Below, one piece after another: positions 25,643 through 38,900 of a DNA stretch of 64,000 nt (position 1 is the first letter of the stretch; each line of letters starts with the position of its first letter). Origin of the DNA: Malurus cyaneus samueli. Its lineage: Eukaryota > Chordata > Aves > Passeriformes > Maluridae. The position numbers and the translations under genes are program-made. Below the pieces are notes generated by a model. The model ran no database searches and was not told the origin of the DNA. It was given only the letters and a program-made list of their open reading frames with translations. The stretch spans positions 50,220,050 to 50,284,049 of the forward strand of contig CM019237.1 of assembly GCA_009741485.1 (NCBI GenBank). Reading direction: 5' to 3'.

Positions 25643-26374
25643 TCAGAGTGAAACTCCACCTTGGGGTTTGTCCCACCATAATTTCTCTTGGAGTATATTG
25701 CTCTGGAAAGCATCGGTGAATGTCCCTGCTGGTGACAAGAAGGGACCTCTGGTCTGATTGGAGAGAACCACAGATGATTTTCCCAATTTTAGTGAAACAA
25801 GGTGCCCATTTATGTGATGTCCAAAAGCTGGAGCATGCTTAAGGCTTACAAATTTGCAAAACTTCACGTGTCTGTAGATTATTAATGAGAGAATAGCGAA
25901 AAAGAGATTTACTGCTACTGGTGATAAACATGTTGGGATTTTGTCTGGAGGGAGCCAAGGAAGTAATGGAGAGAGCTCAAGGAAGGCAGCTGGGGACTGA
26001 GAACTGCCTTGGCAGTGTGAGGAATTGCTGTCCCACTGCTTTTTTCTGTGGTGAGTGTGCCCATCCTGGAAAAAAGGAAGGAAATCTCTGCTTTGAAGAT
26101 GTGTATCCTGAGGTTCAGACAGACTTCTGACTATTAAACCAATGACAAGGACTTCTACAAAGGTTCCAAGTGACTTCTTATGTTGGCAATTTGACAATTG
26201 GCTCCAGTCTTGCTGCTTAGTAGATCCTGCTGTGCCTGGACTCAAGCTGCAAACAGAGAGTAGAGGACTAATTAGCAGAGTGCTAATTCTGCACTGCTCT
26301 GTTAAATCACCCTGGAAGAGAATATGACCACAGTACATATGGTCTGTCTCAAGCAGTGGGGGTAGCAAGTACAA
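25643..26374 (-). other. Longest complex open frame in the window (unassigned)
   Basis: A stop-free minus-strand run of 243 codons. Its first ATG is at the complement of 26336-26338, which leaves 231 codons. Composition is ordinary (serine, leucine and proline-rich, several histidines). There is one hydrophobic stretch in the second half (VNLFFAILSLIIYRHVKF) that could span a membrane. I recognise no family and see no signal peptide or catalytic motif. No TATA box, CpG island or clear exon borders were seen. A run this long is uncommon by chance in AT-rich DNA, so a lineage-specific gene, an lncRNA exon or a decayed repeat remain possible. Confidence 0.2.
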
Positions 26375-26375
26375 G

Positions 26376-28090
26376 TTTTTTCTGGCTTCATCAGAAGGCC
26401 TTGGATAAAATCTGGAAGTCGTTCACAAATTTGGAAAGTTTGAGAGCTAAAATTTTAAGAGCATTCTAAGCCTGGACCGTGTGTGCTTTGATCCACAACA
26501 ATTCTGCAAGACTGGCCAGACAGAGGAAGGCTTGAACCTGTGAAAAAGAGTGGAACATCAGTGAAACGGCAATCAGGTAGTGAGTAACAGTTCAAAAGTA
26601 AATACTTGATGGGATTTGGAATTTCAAAGAAGCTTGCAAACAAGGAGTAGGATTACCTTTAAACATTTGGGCTCCTGCATGAAAATATATAGGAAAACAT
26701 TCTAGAGTGACAAAGTGACTTTCAGACACGCTCTTGCAATAACATCACCGATTCAAGGAACAACGATTTTAAGATCAATCTTAGAGCAGTGTTCTGGAAG
26801 ATGAAGATTTGGAAATGAATTTTATAAATACCCCTTAAAATGTCTAGTGATACGACATTTTGTTGTTGAAATATAGAGGTAGTTGTTGAAAATAATTGGC
26901 AAATTATAGCGGACTGTGACAGCTCTGGTTTGTTGCTGTTGCTGAGGCTGGGATTCTGGTCTCAGAAAGGAGTGCATCATCTTGGTTTTTCCAGTTGAGG
27001 AAGTATGATTCTGTGTGTGGCCAGACTGTCAAAAACTGCAGAAGTTTCCCACAATGAGCCCATGTGGATGGATGGGACCAAAAAGTCCAAAGTCAAAAAA
27101 ATGGGTAATTTTTTAAACTTCCTTTCTACAAGTAATAAAAGTAAATATATCTTTTTAGCTACAATAATTATTGAGTGAGCTGGCTTAAAACTCCCCCTTC
27201 CTTGTCCCACAAAGAAAAAAAACAAACAAATAAAAGCCAAAACCAGATGACATTCAGATGGAAATACAGCTGCCTTTAGATGTTATATTCTTGAGCTATG
27301 TGGGCTAGTCCTCTCCTACTCTTGGTTCAAGCACAGATTCTACCTTGGACCACAGAAATTCCTCACTGAAAGGCTTTTTGAAATTTAGATATGAATTATT
27401 TTCTCAGGAACACTTTTTCCTCTGTGCACGTTACTAAAGACAAGCAGGTAGGGGGTTATTGAGAACGGTAAGGCAGTTCTTGATAGAACAAAAGGCTGAT
27501 AGTCTAATGCCTTAAAGCTCATCTCAGTCCTTTTCCATATAAAAGCAGCATTGTGAGAAGATTTACTGCTCACAAAGTCATGCTGCTATTTGTCGCACAC
27601 TTTGCCAATTAAAAGGAACAAGCTTTATTCCTTGTTCCCTGCAAAGGTAAATCTTTTCATCTACCTAATACCAACGACCTATGCTAGCTCAAATATTATC
27701 TGACATAAAACACATATTTGTAAAATACTTACCAGCTCTCCAAACCTGCAGGAAGGCAGGATATTTTAGGATAAGCAACGGAATCAGCAAAGGCTCTTTG
27801 TTAGGTCTTTTCTGAAGCCAAGGCACTGGGAGGAACTGAGCATTTTTCAACATGAAATCTCAAGGTGAGAGCCCTCAAGCAACTGTTGACTGCCCTATAT
27901 TTCACTCCTGCTTTTATTAAATGGTGCGGTTTGATGGAGGAATCAAACACTTTTTAATTCCCATGCCTAAAACGAATGGCATAGAGGTTTTTTGAAGAGC
28001 TGCAGTCCATCAATACTTACTGCTAACAGTTAACACAGTCCTGTGTCTTTAGTCAGATCCAACTAGGAGAGGTAAAACACATGAACCAGT
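26376..28090. other. Non-coding stretch, no feature recognised
   Basis: AT-rich sequence with short open frames (87 codons at most). No recognisable repeat or RNA gene. Confidence 0.5.
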
Positions 28091-28092
28091 TG

Positions 28093-28652
28093 TTTTCTGG
28101 TCAGCAGCATCTGAACAGGCAGCAGGGCCAGGGCAGTGACTGTCCCCTGTGCTGGCCACTGCTGAGGCCACACCTCAAATCCTGTGTCCAGTTCTGGGCC
28201 CCTCACTGCCAGATGGACATTGAGGGGCTGGAGCGTGTCCAGAGAAGGGAACGGAGCTGGGGAAGGGTCTGGAGCACCAGGAGGGGCTGAGGAAGCTGGG
28301 GGGGCTCAGCCTGGAGAAAAGGAGGCTCAGGAGGGACCTTCTGGCTCTGCACAACTCCCTGACAGGAGGGGACAGCCAGGGGGGATCGGGCTCTGCTTCC
28401 TGGGAACAAGGGACAGGATGAGAGGACATGGCCTCAGGATGTTCCACGGGTGATTCAGGTTGGACACCAGAGACTTTTCTTCATGGAAAGGGCAGTCAAG
28501 CACTTGAAAAGGAAAGGGTTTGAGGCACCGTTACCAGAAGTGCTAAAAAAACCTGTTGACTTGGCACTTGAGGACACAGTTTAGTGGAGAGCATGGTGGC
28601 AGTGCTGGGTTGACCATTGGCCTTGATGTCCTTTGAGGTCTTTTTCAAACAT
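28093..28652 (+). mobile_element. CR1 LINE 3' end, about 560 bp, best preserved copy here
   Basis: Runs in consensus order: 'cacacctcaaatcctgtgtccagttctgggcccctcac', 'ggagcgtgtccagagaaggga', 'ggggctcagcctggagaa', 'aggatgagaggacatggcctca', 'ttcatggaaagggcagtcaagcacttg', 'gacttggcacttgaggacac', 'gcagtgctgggttgaccattgg', ending 'gatgtcctttgaggtctttttcaaac'. This is the end of the reverse-transcriptase region plus the 3' UTR of a 5'-truncated CR1 inserted on the plus strand. It is locally GC-rich, which explains the several overlapping open frames on both strands here; none is a gene. The terminal 8-bp repeat is degenerate. Confidence 0.92.
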
Positions 28653-28654
28653 TC

Positions 28655-31600
28655 ACCATCCTCTCTTCTGCTTTCATCAGTTTTGTTAAGAACTTGCTGC
28701 TGCTCATGGGACATTTGACAGAATTTAACATTTACCTGGTGGTAGGAGACTATCACAGTAACCAGATTTTCTTCTACCAAATGTATGCATCGAACATTTA
28801 CAAATTAAGAGGATTGTCTTACAGCAGGGAAAATTCAATTTAATAGTTAAGACCTTCCTTTTGAGAAGTATAACTGAGTCTAAATTTTTCTCTTTCTTTG
28901 TGTGTGAAAAATACTGGAAGGGTTTTTCTCAATAATTTTGTATTAGAGGGATACCAATGTTTTCTGTAGCTGCAGATCTGTTTTGAGTTTTTTTAATGTT
29001 GCTTTTCGCAGTATTTTGAAGCATCTGCTTTCATCCTTTTGAAAATGTATTAGCAAACTGCAAAAATAAAGGAGGGAGGAATTAATCTCTGATACCCTTG
29101 GTATGAGCTTAGAACACGGGTTTTGAAAAGAAGGTTTAATGAGTTCTGGCCCTGACTCAGAGAGGTCTCAGAGATAAGAACCTGTTTACCACTAACCCAT
29201 TAGAGAGGTATTAAATGTGATGTTTCAGAAAAAAACCTTGAGCAGCGGACAGAGACCTGTGAAGTTATCCTGTTTATATGATTTTGAAATAAGTGCCAGT
29301 AAGGTACAAGGCAAATTGGTGCTCAGACTGGTATTTCTGGCAAAATGGGACAGAAGTAGGTGGGGAAAACAACTCCTCCAACTGCTTCGGCTGCAGCATC
29401 TGGTTCCATCCAACCCCACTGCCCTTAAACCACTGCTATGGTAGAGGGTGGAAAACTCCCCTCTGATACTTCCATGGCTTAACAAGCTGAGCTTGAAGCA
29501 AAGCCTGATTATTGTCCTTGTCTCCTCCTCCCCCTCCTTCAGGCTTTGCATCAGTCTCACAACATTATCATTTCCGTGTTCCTTTTATTATGAGTTAAAG
29601 CCAATATAGTGAATTTACCAGCTTAGCCTTGATTTTTGCAGCCTTGCTGATGCATGAGATCTGTAAACTCACACCAGCCCAAGCTGAGGCAGTTTTACAG
29701 CCTCTGATTCTGGCCAGAGAAAGGCAAAGCAACGGGACCACAGCAGCGAATACATCCCACCATTTTACATTCTGAGCTGTTGAGAGCTCTCCTAAGTGCA
29801 CTGACACATGGTGGTTAAATATAATTTATAATTATTTGATATTCCTTCACCTATAAACAAGCCTTCTTCCCAGAAGAAAATGGTTTTCTCAAAGGTGTAA
29901 AATTGCACTAGTTTTTTAATAAAACTGACCTAGGGGGATTTATGTGGGGAGACTACAATTACAGTAATTAATTACTTGGAAAGAGCAGTTCCTCCCTCCT
30001 GTATTTCCTCATCTAGCTGGTTCACAGTTCATTGTCTTTTTATCTCCTTAATTTAAGTTCTACCCATACATCACTGTTCTCTTCCTCCCCTTGCCCACAA
30101 AACAAATGAGGGAGCTCCTGGCTGGGCCTGTCTATAGCAGGGGAATAATTAAGTGCCATGCAAGCAGCACTGCATTTACAAGCAGCTTCAGAAGCAGGGC
30201 TGCCTGAGAGGATTTGCTTCAAAGAAGAGCTGCATTCTCCCTCCTTCCCTCCAGCTGCCACTTCCAGTGGTCACTGAGGGATGTCTCATCCGGATACCCA
30301 GGATTGTCTAAGGCAGAAGAGCACCTTTGGGATCTATTTCCCTGGGATCACATGCATTAACTTACTTGAGAGATTAACTTGGTCCTCAGTTCCCACCATC
30401 CTGATGGGTTTTGAAATCATCTTGCTGGCACTGATTCCTTGTTTTGGCCTCCCTGCAGCCTGGGTGAGAACCAGTCTTTCTGAGGGGGAAAATATGGCCT
30501 TAAATTTATGTGTGAGCTTTGTTTAGAAGAGTTGCCTCCTAAATAGTTCAGCACAATGAAACTGGTGGCCTTTACAGTTCCTCTGCCCCATTTCAATAGA
30601 ACTGCTGTACCGATAATTTTTTAAATAATGTTCTACATGAACTAGCCTGACTCTTAAGTCCCATTTTCTTTAAGTTTCACCTGAAGCACTTGATCTTTTC
30701 TAAATGACATTGGCTTTTAGTAGAACATTTTTTCCCAGCACTATCTTTGTCATGGCCCTTTTATAGTCAGCATTAGAAATGAAATTACCTGGAAAGCAAT
30801 ATTTCCTCTGCTTCAGAGGCAAGCCATGAGCAATAAAATTACAAGCAATAAAATATAAATACATCTTAAAGTGAAACACCTTGCACTAGCTTATTTCTGC
30901 AGACAGAGAAAAAAAGCTGGCCATTAAGGAGATGAACACTTTGAAATTTCAGACTTCTTAAAATGCTTTTGTCTAATGCCCTTGGCCAAGTCAAATGCTG
31001 AGTTTATAGATAAAGTAGGAGCAATAAGTCATTACACTTCTGCTGGAGAATGACTGAAGATGCTAAGATTGTTGGGGGCTTTTTGTGTGTTCGAGAAAAC
31101 TGTTTTATAATTCAAGCTTCAATTGGAAAGTTGATTTATTTGAAGTGGAAAGCAGAAAGGTAGGTTTCTTTCTTTATGAATAAGCAAATTCCACCCAAAA
31201 TATGAAAGAATGTTCCATGGCTATAGATATTTATGACAATAAGATTAAAATTTCCAACATGTCTGATCTATTGAGTAACTCAAAATTGCAGATTTAGAGG
31301 AATCCAAGGTTCCACTGTGAGATAAGGTGATTTTTTTGGCAGATATGCTTCATTCAAAGACATTAGAAAAACTAAGATGCTCAAAGCTTCATGCCTCTTA
31401 CACATGTAAATATTGCAGAATTTTAAGTCATCTCTCTTCTCAAAAAAAAAATCAACAAGAAATTGACTCTTTTATCAATGGTTTAAAAAAATTTAAAAAT
31501 ACTTTACGGATTAGCAGAAACATGTAAACAAATGAGACTCAGACTGCACCCAAGCTGATGTTAAATAGGATTCTGATAGGATTTGGTTGTGCTTGTAGTC

Positions 31601-34300
31601 TTGCTTCCACATTTTAGACATAGTCTGTTCTATTAGAGTTGTTATTCAGCAGGCTTCTGAAACGTATTGGAACTCAGAGTAGATTGTGTTTTGCTATTTT
31701 TAAATAAAAACATTTCATTTAAACTGAATCTCTCAGTTAAAACCTCAACAAATCACTTGACTCCGTGTTACACAGAGCTTGAGAGAACAGGCAAGAACAC
31801 ACCCCTTTCCCTGGCTCATAGTCTTTGCTGTAAGATTATCCATCCCAAAGGCTGCCTGTGATTCCTGCCCCTGCTCCTGTTGCCCTGTGGAAGAAATTGG
31901 AGAGGGCTGTTTGACATCACAGATGTGAGTCTTGCAGGGAGGTCCAGTTTTTTTCCTGATTTCCAGTATTCGTAGTTGCAAGCTGCCTGGATATGGGAGA
32001 ATTGGGATGGTTCCTTCATTTCATGCTTCCCTGTGTAGCTGCCCTTAGTTAGGGCACAAACTTAGGGACAGAGGGAGGAAGAGTGACCTATGCTGGGTCA
32101 TGGGGCACAGACAGTTCAGTGAAAACTGTCACAGTTCCATCTCCCCTCCACATATTGCCTTCTACTCCAGTGAGTGTGTCTGAGCCACTGAAGAGGCCAG
32201 GCTTGACCTTGCACCCCAAGGAATTACCCTGTTGAGAAGGATGGATCTCCCTCCTCCATCTCTCCAAACAAGGGGTTCTGGAATTCTTACAATGACAGAT
32301 GTCATTTTGGACAGTCCAGCTGTGATGCCAGCTGCCAGCTGTGTTTGTGACTCTGGCAGGGCTGTGAAACAGCTGTCTTAGAGATGAGCAAAGCTTTGCT
32401 GGTTCTTTTATGCAGCTGGGATCAGAGCTGACAGCAGTGATGGAAGCTGCAGCAAAACCCTCTGCTCTTGCCACTCTCCAATCCCTCCCAAAACCTCTTC
32501 CCACTGTCAGTGCTTTGTAAACATCTTCTTTCTTTGATCTCAGATGGAGGACCAACTAAAAATTATGGGATAACAAAAATCAATCCAAAATTCTCTGTTC
32601 CTCCTTCTCCCCTCTGGGCTCAGCAGGTCCTTCCCTTGGGGTCGCTCAGGCTAAAATTTATCCTACAACTCTGCTGCCATGCAACCATTTCCACCTTTTC
32701 CATTCATAGATGTTGCACCACGTGGGTCTCTGCAAAGCCACAAAACCTACCAGATAAACACCAACGTTTTACCAAAGTGAAGTCGACTTGCAAGAGGTAC
32801 TTTGGAGCGCTTGGAACATCTGATTTGGCTGTTAAATTTCTCTCTAGCTGTAAACAGTTGAAATAAACCCTCACTAAATTTCTTATCAGAAGATTATGTC
32901 AGTGCCTAAGAGCTTGGCAGTTCATGAAGATTTAATTAAGCATGCTTAGTTGTTTTCCATAATGCATTAACACAGTGAACTCTGAGTCCTCTTCCTTCTC
33001 CCAGTGGAGGCTCAGAGGATTCTCTGTTTTGCATCCTTTTCCGCCTCTGTCTGCAGATCAGCTTAGGTCAGTAATGGTGTGTGACAAGCTGAATGAAAAT
33101 GGGAAAATCTTGCCAGGAGAACTTGAACCACCTTTTTATCTCTTCCAGTAATCTCCAAAGCTGTTTATCAATTATATTTTTCTGTTGATGGAAAGATAAC
33201 TACAATAACTCACGAAAGCAGGGGTACTTTTAGTTTCTTTGCATTTTCTCCATGCCTGTTTCTAGCCACCTCTTTTCTCAGTCAGAAACAGTGTTTCTCC
33301 CATTTCTGTGCTGCTAGAAGATACTCAAGTGTATTTTCTGATACTGTTAGAATGCCCAGTTTGCTCCCAGATCCTTGCCCAAATGGCACCTTTTTGCCAG
33401 CAGGTGGTTTTGTGGCACGTGTGGTGAGATAAGACATTTTTTGATTTGGCTTCTGTCCCTAGTCCAGCTCTGTAGGTTTATAAAGTCTCATAAAAGCAAA
33501 TTTAGAATAATTTTATGCTTCTAACTGTCTTTTTATGCCCTGCAGAAATGGGGAGATGCTGCCTGGTGTTGGCTTCCCCATGTTGCCATTGTAGTCCCAG
33601 TAGCTCTCACAGAAATAACCTTCCTGACGCAGTATTGAGTAGCAGCGATTATGTGATAGCGTAATGTTGTATTTTGGGAATATCAACTCCCACTGTCTCG
33701 TCAAAAGATGATGGGCCTCATTATTCTAGGGAATGAGTGGAGTCAGGAATGGCAGATATTGCAGGGATGAGGACACCAGGAGTAGTGCTGAGCCTGTGCT
33801 TGCACATCTATCCAAAAAGCTGGAGGGGCAGATGTGTATTCTTGATTTGGGGGGAATTACCTGAGAGTTATGGAAAATATTGATATTTCATTTATTTGCA
33901 CTGTGCTATTGGCTACTGTATAAAAATGATGCTACAATTAATATCTATGGTTATTACATTGTCACCCTTTTCACAGAGGTGTGATATCCAAAAAGATACA
34001 GCCTCTTCCTTTGTCCCCCACGTGTACAGGAATTCCCAAAGGGGCTGTGGGAAGTCTGGGTGAAAACTTAGTTGCCAATGTATGGCCAGCATCAGGTAGC
34101 AGCAAACAGCCTGACTAGCCAGGAAAAGTAATTTATTTCAATGGATTAATTAGTCTGCTTTTTAAGTAGAGAAGAAGGATTTTGGTGCCCAGCCATACAT
34201 AGCTGATGCTATTTTCAGTGCATTGGGCCTTCAGGTGCAGCTCCAGAAAGCCTTGTGTCTTCTGCAGCCCCTTCCCATGGTCTGACAGCCTTTTACAGAA
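28655..34300. other. Non-coding stretch, no feature recognised
   Basis: Unique-looking sequence. The largest frame is a 155-codon minus-strand run at 32088-32555 that lacks an upstream ATG and resembles nothing known to me. Short duplicated words (AGCAATAAAAT twice at about 30829-30852) occur. No RNA gene or repeat family recognised. Confidence 0.5.
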
Positions 34301-34319
34301 TCCTGAGGCACCTCAAATA

Positions 34320-34715
34320 GCATGGGGCATCTCCATTTTACACTTGAATCATCCCCTGGGGCTGCTAAGGACTTAATTGCGCAAAGTGGAGCAAATTATG
34401 CTGTGGAGTCATTAGCATTCAGAGTTGGGTTCCCTCATGCTCTGTGTCAGGACAGGAGAGGAAGGGTTGGTGGGCGCCTCCTCCTCCTATTATTCAGCAC
34501 ATTCTGCACCCGTGTGTGCCATCCCCCAACCCAGATTCCAAAGGCACGGGATTCTTCGGGATGAAAATGCAATGCAAAAAAATAGGAAACTGCGCTACGG
34601 AGCTTTTATGTTGGTGGCCCAAAAGTTGCAGCACATCAAAGACGCCGTTGCTGCTATTCCTATCCTGTTCCTGGTGAGGACTAATTCTGATCACCTGGGA
34701 GTTTCCAGATGAGGA
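34320..34715 (+). other. Segment open in several plus-strand frames
   Basis: Plus-strand frames overlap (34322-34564, 34425-34712 and 34444-34677), with more CpG than the surroundings (for example near 34473, 34545-34560, 34592-34600 and 34642-34648). No family is recognised and no splice acceptor is convincing. Multi-frame openness usually reflects composition rather than coding, so this is a weak candidate for a conserved or transcribed element. Confidence 0.15.
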
Positions 34716-35608
34716 TGCCGGTGGAATGTCTTTGAGGGTATTGCCTTTTTTCCTCCTTTCTTTCTTCCAGCCCTTTTTCTTCTTTCTTAAGCCAGCAGGA
34801 ATGAAAAGAGTACACAGCCTTTAGTCAAAAAAATGGACTTTGTGAGGTGTTTCACAGGCAAACAATGACAAATGAACACACAGAAAGACCTAAAAGAAAA
34901 AAGACATTGCTTAAATTGATAAAAAACTGTGAAAATAGCTCTAAAATAATATTGAATTAGACCCATCAGACATAGAGATTTTTGCTTCAGTCTTTTGAGT
35001 GAAAGGTTGATATCCTTTGTATCAGGTAGCATATTTTCACAAAAAGAAGCCGTGTTTAATGTGTAAAAATGAACAGCCTCCCCTGTTGTGATTCTGCAGT
35101 GGCAATGGCTGGTTGTGCACAGGTAATATGAGGGCAGATTTCTGCCTGACTTCCATCTCTAATCCTGTGCAGCCTTTTCTCACCGATCCCAAAAGTTGTC
35201 TGCTTATGCTTTGATTTTGTTACTGTCATCTGAAGATTTATTTTCAAATCAAAATTATTTAATGGTAATTTGCACATTTTGTGCATTTTTAATCCATAAG
35301 ATGCCGACATTTTGAAACAAAATAGAAAAGATTAATTAGCAAAATGTTAAAACAAGGTATTCTAAAAATTTTGTATAAAGTAGTATTTTCCAGATGTTTT
35401 TGTTCCAGTCTGCTCCTTTCGAAAAAGCCTTGGCTTTGATGATTAGAAAACATTTCTTAGAATATTTCTTAACAGATTTGTTTGTCTTAAGGACACTATG
35501 CAAAGCAAAACAATCACCTACCATCAATATTGAACATTTCATTCAAATAATAGATATGTCTGGTATTAGCCTGAGATAGCAATTTGCCTCAGAAAATATG
35601 GTAGGGGT

Positions 35609-35609
35609 N
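35609..35609. other. Unresolved base (N)
   Basis: A single N in 'gtaggggtNgctgagc'. It shows the window comes from an assembly with at least one ambiguous call. Confidence 0.99.
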
Positions 35610-35909
35610 GCTGAGCAGGAGGTGATGTCAATCCTTGATTGCCGCTCTAATTGCCCTGGATGTCTCCCCGTGGCTGTCAGCGAGGTGATGCTCACACAAA
35701 CAGCTGAATCTGGCACAAAACCAGTGCCACCAGCACCAGCAGTCCCTGAGTGACAAGCTCTGGTCACATTTTGCACGGGGCACATGGCAATAAATCCCAT
35801 CAGCAGTGGGGACAGCAGCCTGACTGTTTGTGTTTCCAGCAAACAGCAGGGCCAGGTGTGGTGGCACAACCTGGGTGTTGTGTTTGTTAATTAGCAGCAC
35901 CAAGAATAC

Positions 35910-38900
35910 GATTTAATCTTCAGCAAATGTTTGCTGTCTGCAGGAGAGTTTTTAACCTGCCAAAAAAAATTCACAGATTTCAGTTTAATATCATTTCCTC
36001 CCAAGCACTGTTAAGCTGAAATGGATTAAGCTGATCTTCTCTTCCCTTTCATTATATCAGAAAGCCTGATTAGAAAGTAAAGAACACCTGGGCTACACAT
36101 TTTATGAGTTTCCTTTGAAAGATAGTTGTTTTTTTTTTAACATACCCACTCATTCTACATGGAATAAAAAATAAACCAATTTAACTGACTGAAAATAAAA
36201 TCCATGAAAGCACATTTCACTATATAATTCTAAATTATTCTCTTCTGCTCTGAGGACTGAAATGAGTGAAAGACCTGACCCAAGAATATAGATGAAACAG
36301 CTGAAGTAAGCTAAGCTCTGTCCAGTTTTACCCCAAGCTTACTGAACGAGTGAAATTGCAATGAAATTTTGATCCTTTCTGGACAAACAAAACAGCTTCC
36401 TCCATTTTTGTGGCCCCCAGACCTCTGCCTTCATCTCACAGGGAGTTCTTATACTGCTTTGGCAGGTGTGAGAGGAGAAAGATGGGCTAAAATATCAAAA
36501 ACAACCATCCTCAGTGCAAATACCATGGATAGAAAATAGTAGAAATTGTTCAAGTCCTATAAAGAACTTTTATGGCTTTTTCTACTTGACCAAACTGAGG
36601 TTTCTATATAAGATCAGGATAGAAAATCTGTAGTGAGATGTTATCAAAGATTAGAGCCTAAATAAACTCAGTCTATCTAGCCTAAATAAACAGTATATCC
36701 TAATATATGCAACCTTTTTTTTACAGAAATAAGATGTAGGCTTTTGATCAGTGACTTATGAATGAATGGTATGAATATTGCTCAAAGAAAAAAAAGCATG
36801 AATATCTTTCTATTCTCTTATGCTACTATGTGTGTCAATATTTTAATATTTAATGTGATGTCTTTACAGAGTTTGTTTTTCCATGGATTAACAAAGACTC
36901 AGGTGGAGCTTTCTCAGTCTCCTAATTTGGTAGACTCTGTAAGAAAGGCCCCTAAAATAAAAAAATATTCTGATTGCAGATCGAGATTGTCAGATATTAA
37001 TTGAAATATAGATACTGTGATCTTTATTTCAATGCACTGTTGGCTCATCTTTGCTCTTACCGAAGTTGGTGACTCCCTGCCAGCACTCACCAGGCTAATT
37101 GTTGAAACTTTTCAAAATATCTACTCAATCCCTAAACAGGACAGTCTCAGCCTCCACAAATGGCATAATCCCTGTGGCACAAAGGCAGTCACCCTCGGGA
37201 ACGATGCTGAATTTGCATGAGCTTTCTGTATTTTCACCGAGAATTGTTGAAATGAAAACGCAGAGAGCTCAATAGCAGGCAACAGCAGGATCACTTTTCA
37301 CCCTCCATATTGCAGCCCTGGAGTTTGAATTGGTGTAATTTGGGATCTTTGGTTGCTGCTAATGACAAGTTCACGCAGCAGGAGTTTGATGTGTTGGAGT
37401 GTGTGAGGTGTGAGATGCTCAAGCAGTGCAAGGGACGCTGAGAAAACTTTCTGTGTTTCTTTGGAAAACTGCCTTCAGGCAGCACTGGGAGATTAACGCT
37501 GGGCCCTTCCTTGGGATTTGTTCATTAACAAAAGTGAATTTGCTTCTCCTGAGAATTAGGAGCTCCCTTTTGCCTTCGCTGGGATTCAAGGCTGGTGTTA
37601 GTGGTTTAATGTACAGCTTCCTAGCTCAAGTGGGGCAGCTTCCAATGACAGTGCAAACCGGTGGCTCCAGCACCCACGTGCATGATCCAAAAGAAGAAGA
37701 GCCATTCAGCAACACTATTTTTTTTAAATTAAAAGTGTAATTTTGAGCCATTTGATCATGCCAGCAAAGCTCAAGGTATTGGTTAGACATACACAGGGCA
37801 GTGCTGCCAGTGAAGGATAACATTTGTGGTAGAGTCGTGAGTGGCATGGGCTTGAAAATACTAAAACCAGATCTGAAGTAAGGCATCTCCCTGAGCTTAG
37901 CATCATTTTTGGCCAGCACAGAGAGAACATTCCCTCAACCCTGGAAAACGATGCTGTTATTTCAGCATTATTAAAAGACTGTGATCCCAAGCTTTTCCCT
38001 GAAATCTCACGGTGGGGGCGGGTGCTCCTGAATGTTTGCCCCATCTTTACAGTCACAGATTCACCCTCTGGGTCCCCTCTGTGCAGCCCTTCAGGCTGTG
38101 ACAGAACTTAACCCAAAAGAGGGTGGGGATGGGCTCCTGCTGGGCAAACATCCCGACAGTTGTTGCAGCCTTTCCTATCCCACACCAGCTCAGGGAAGAG
38201 AGAAGGGTGGAGACAGCACATGGATGGAAAGCACCTCCAGTCCTAGAAACAGACAGGCTCAAATTAAAACCTTGTATCTGAACATGGGAAGACCAGAGAT
38301 GGAGCAGGATGCCAATCTCTTGCACAAATTGCACTTGCCTCTACTTGCTGCTCCGATTTTTCGCTTTTTACTGGGAAGATTGGAAATCTCTGCTGGCTGA
38401 ACTGATGGAATCCCAGCACCTTTCTGCAAAGTGATAGCAGCAAAACTGTGATAGTGAAGATGAGCATCAAAATTACTTTTCCTTTTTGGACAGGGATGGA
38501 GAGTTATTTTTTAACTCTACACAGAATGTTGGCATGATGTAAGAGTGTTTTGGAGATAAAGGTGGCAGGAGAGGGAAGAAGAGAGGGAGGGAGGTATAAA
38601 TAAACTTAATTAATAATGTCCACAATTTCTCTAGTGCCTTAATGAAGCTGCTGATATAATTGACTTGAAGTCTGTGCCTTTTTTTCTCATTTGATCCATA
38701 TCAAAGCATCTTTTTCTATGGCATTCCTTGCTTACAAAGAACATAAATTATCACTTGCCAACTTCACTTTTATTAAGCATCAAATATTACTTCATACTGA
38801 AAGTCTTCATTATGTTTAATGGAAGTTATGCCTTGCAACTAAAGATGTTGCAATGTTTCATTTTACTCGAGGAAGTTGGGAGTGTATGTAGGTTATTAAA

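Noticed and set aside
28081..28453. Overlapping frames on both strands at 28.1-28.45 kb
   Set aside because: All fall in the GC-rich CR1 3' end.
38565..38610. Purine-rich stretch followed by TATAAATA
   Set aside because: A lone TATA-like word in AT-rich DNA, with no CpG, initiator context or downstream frame.
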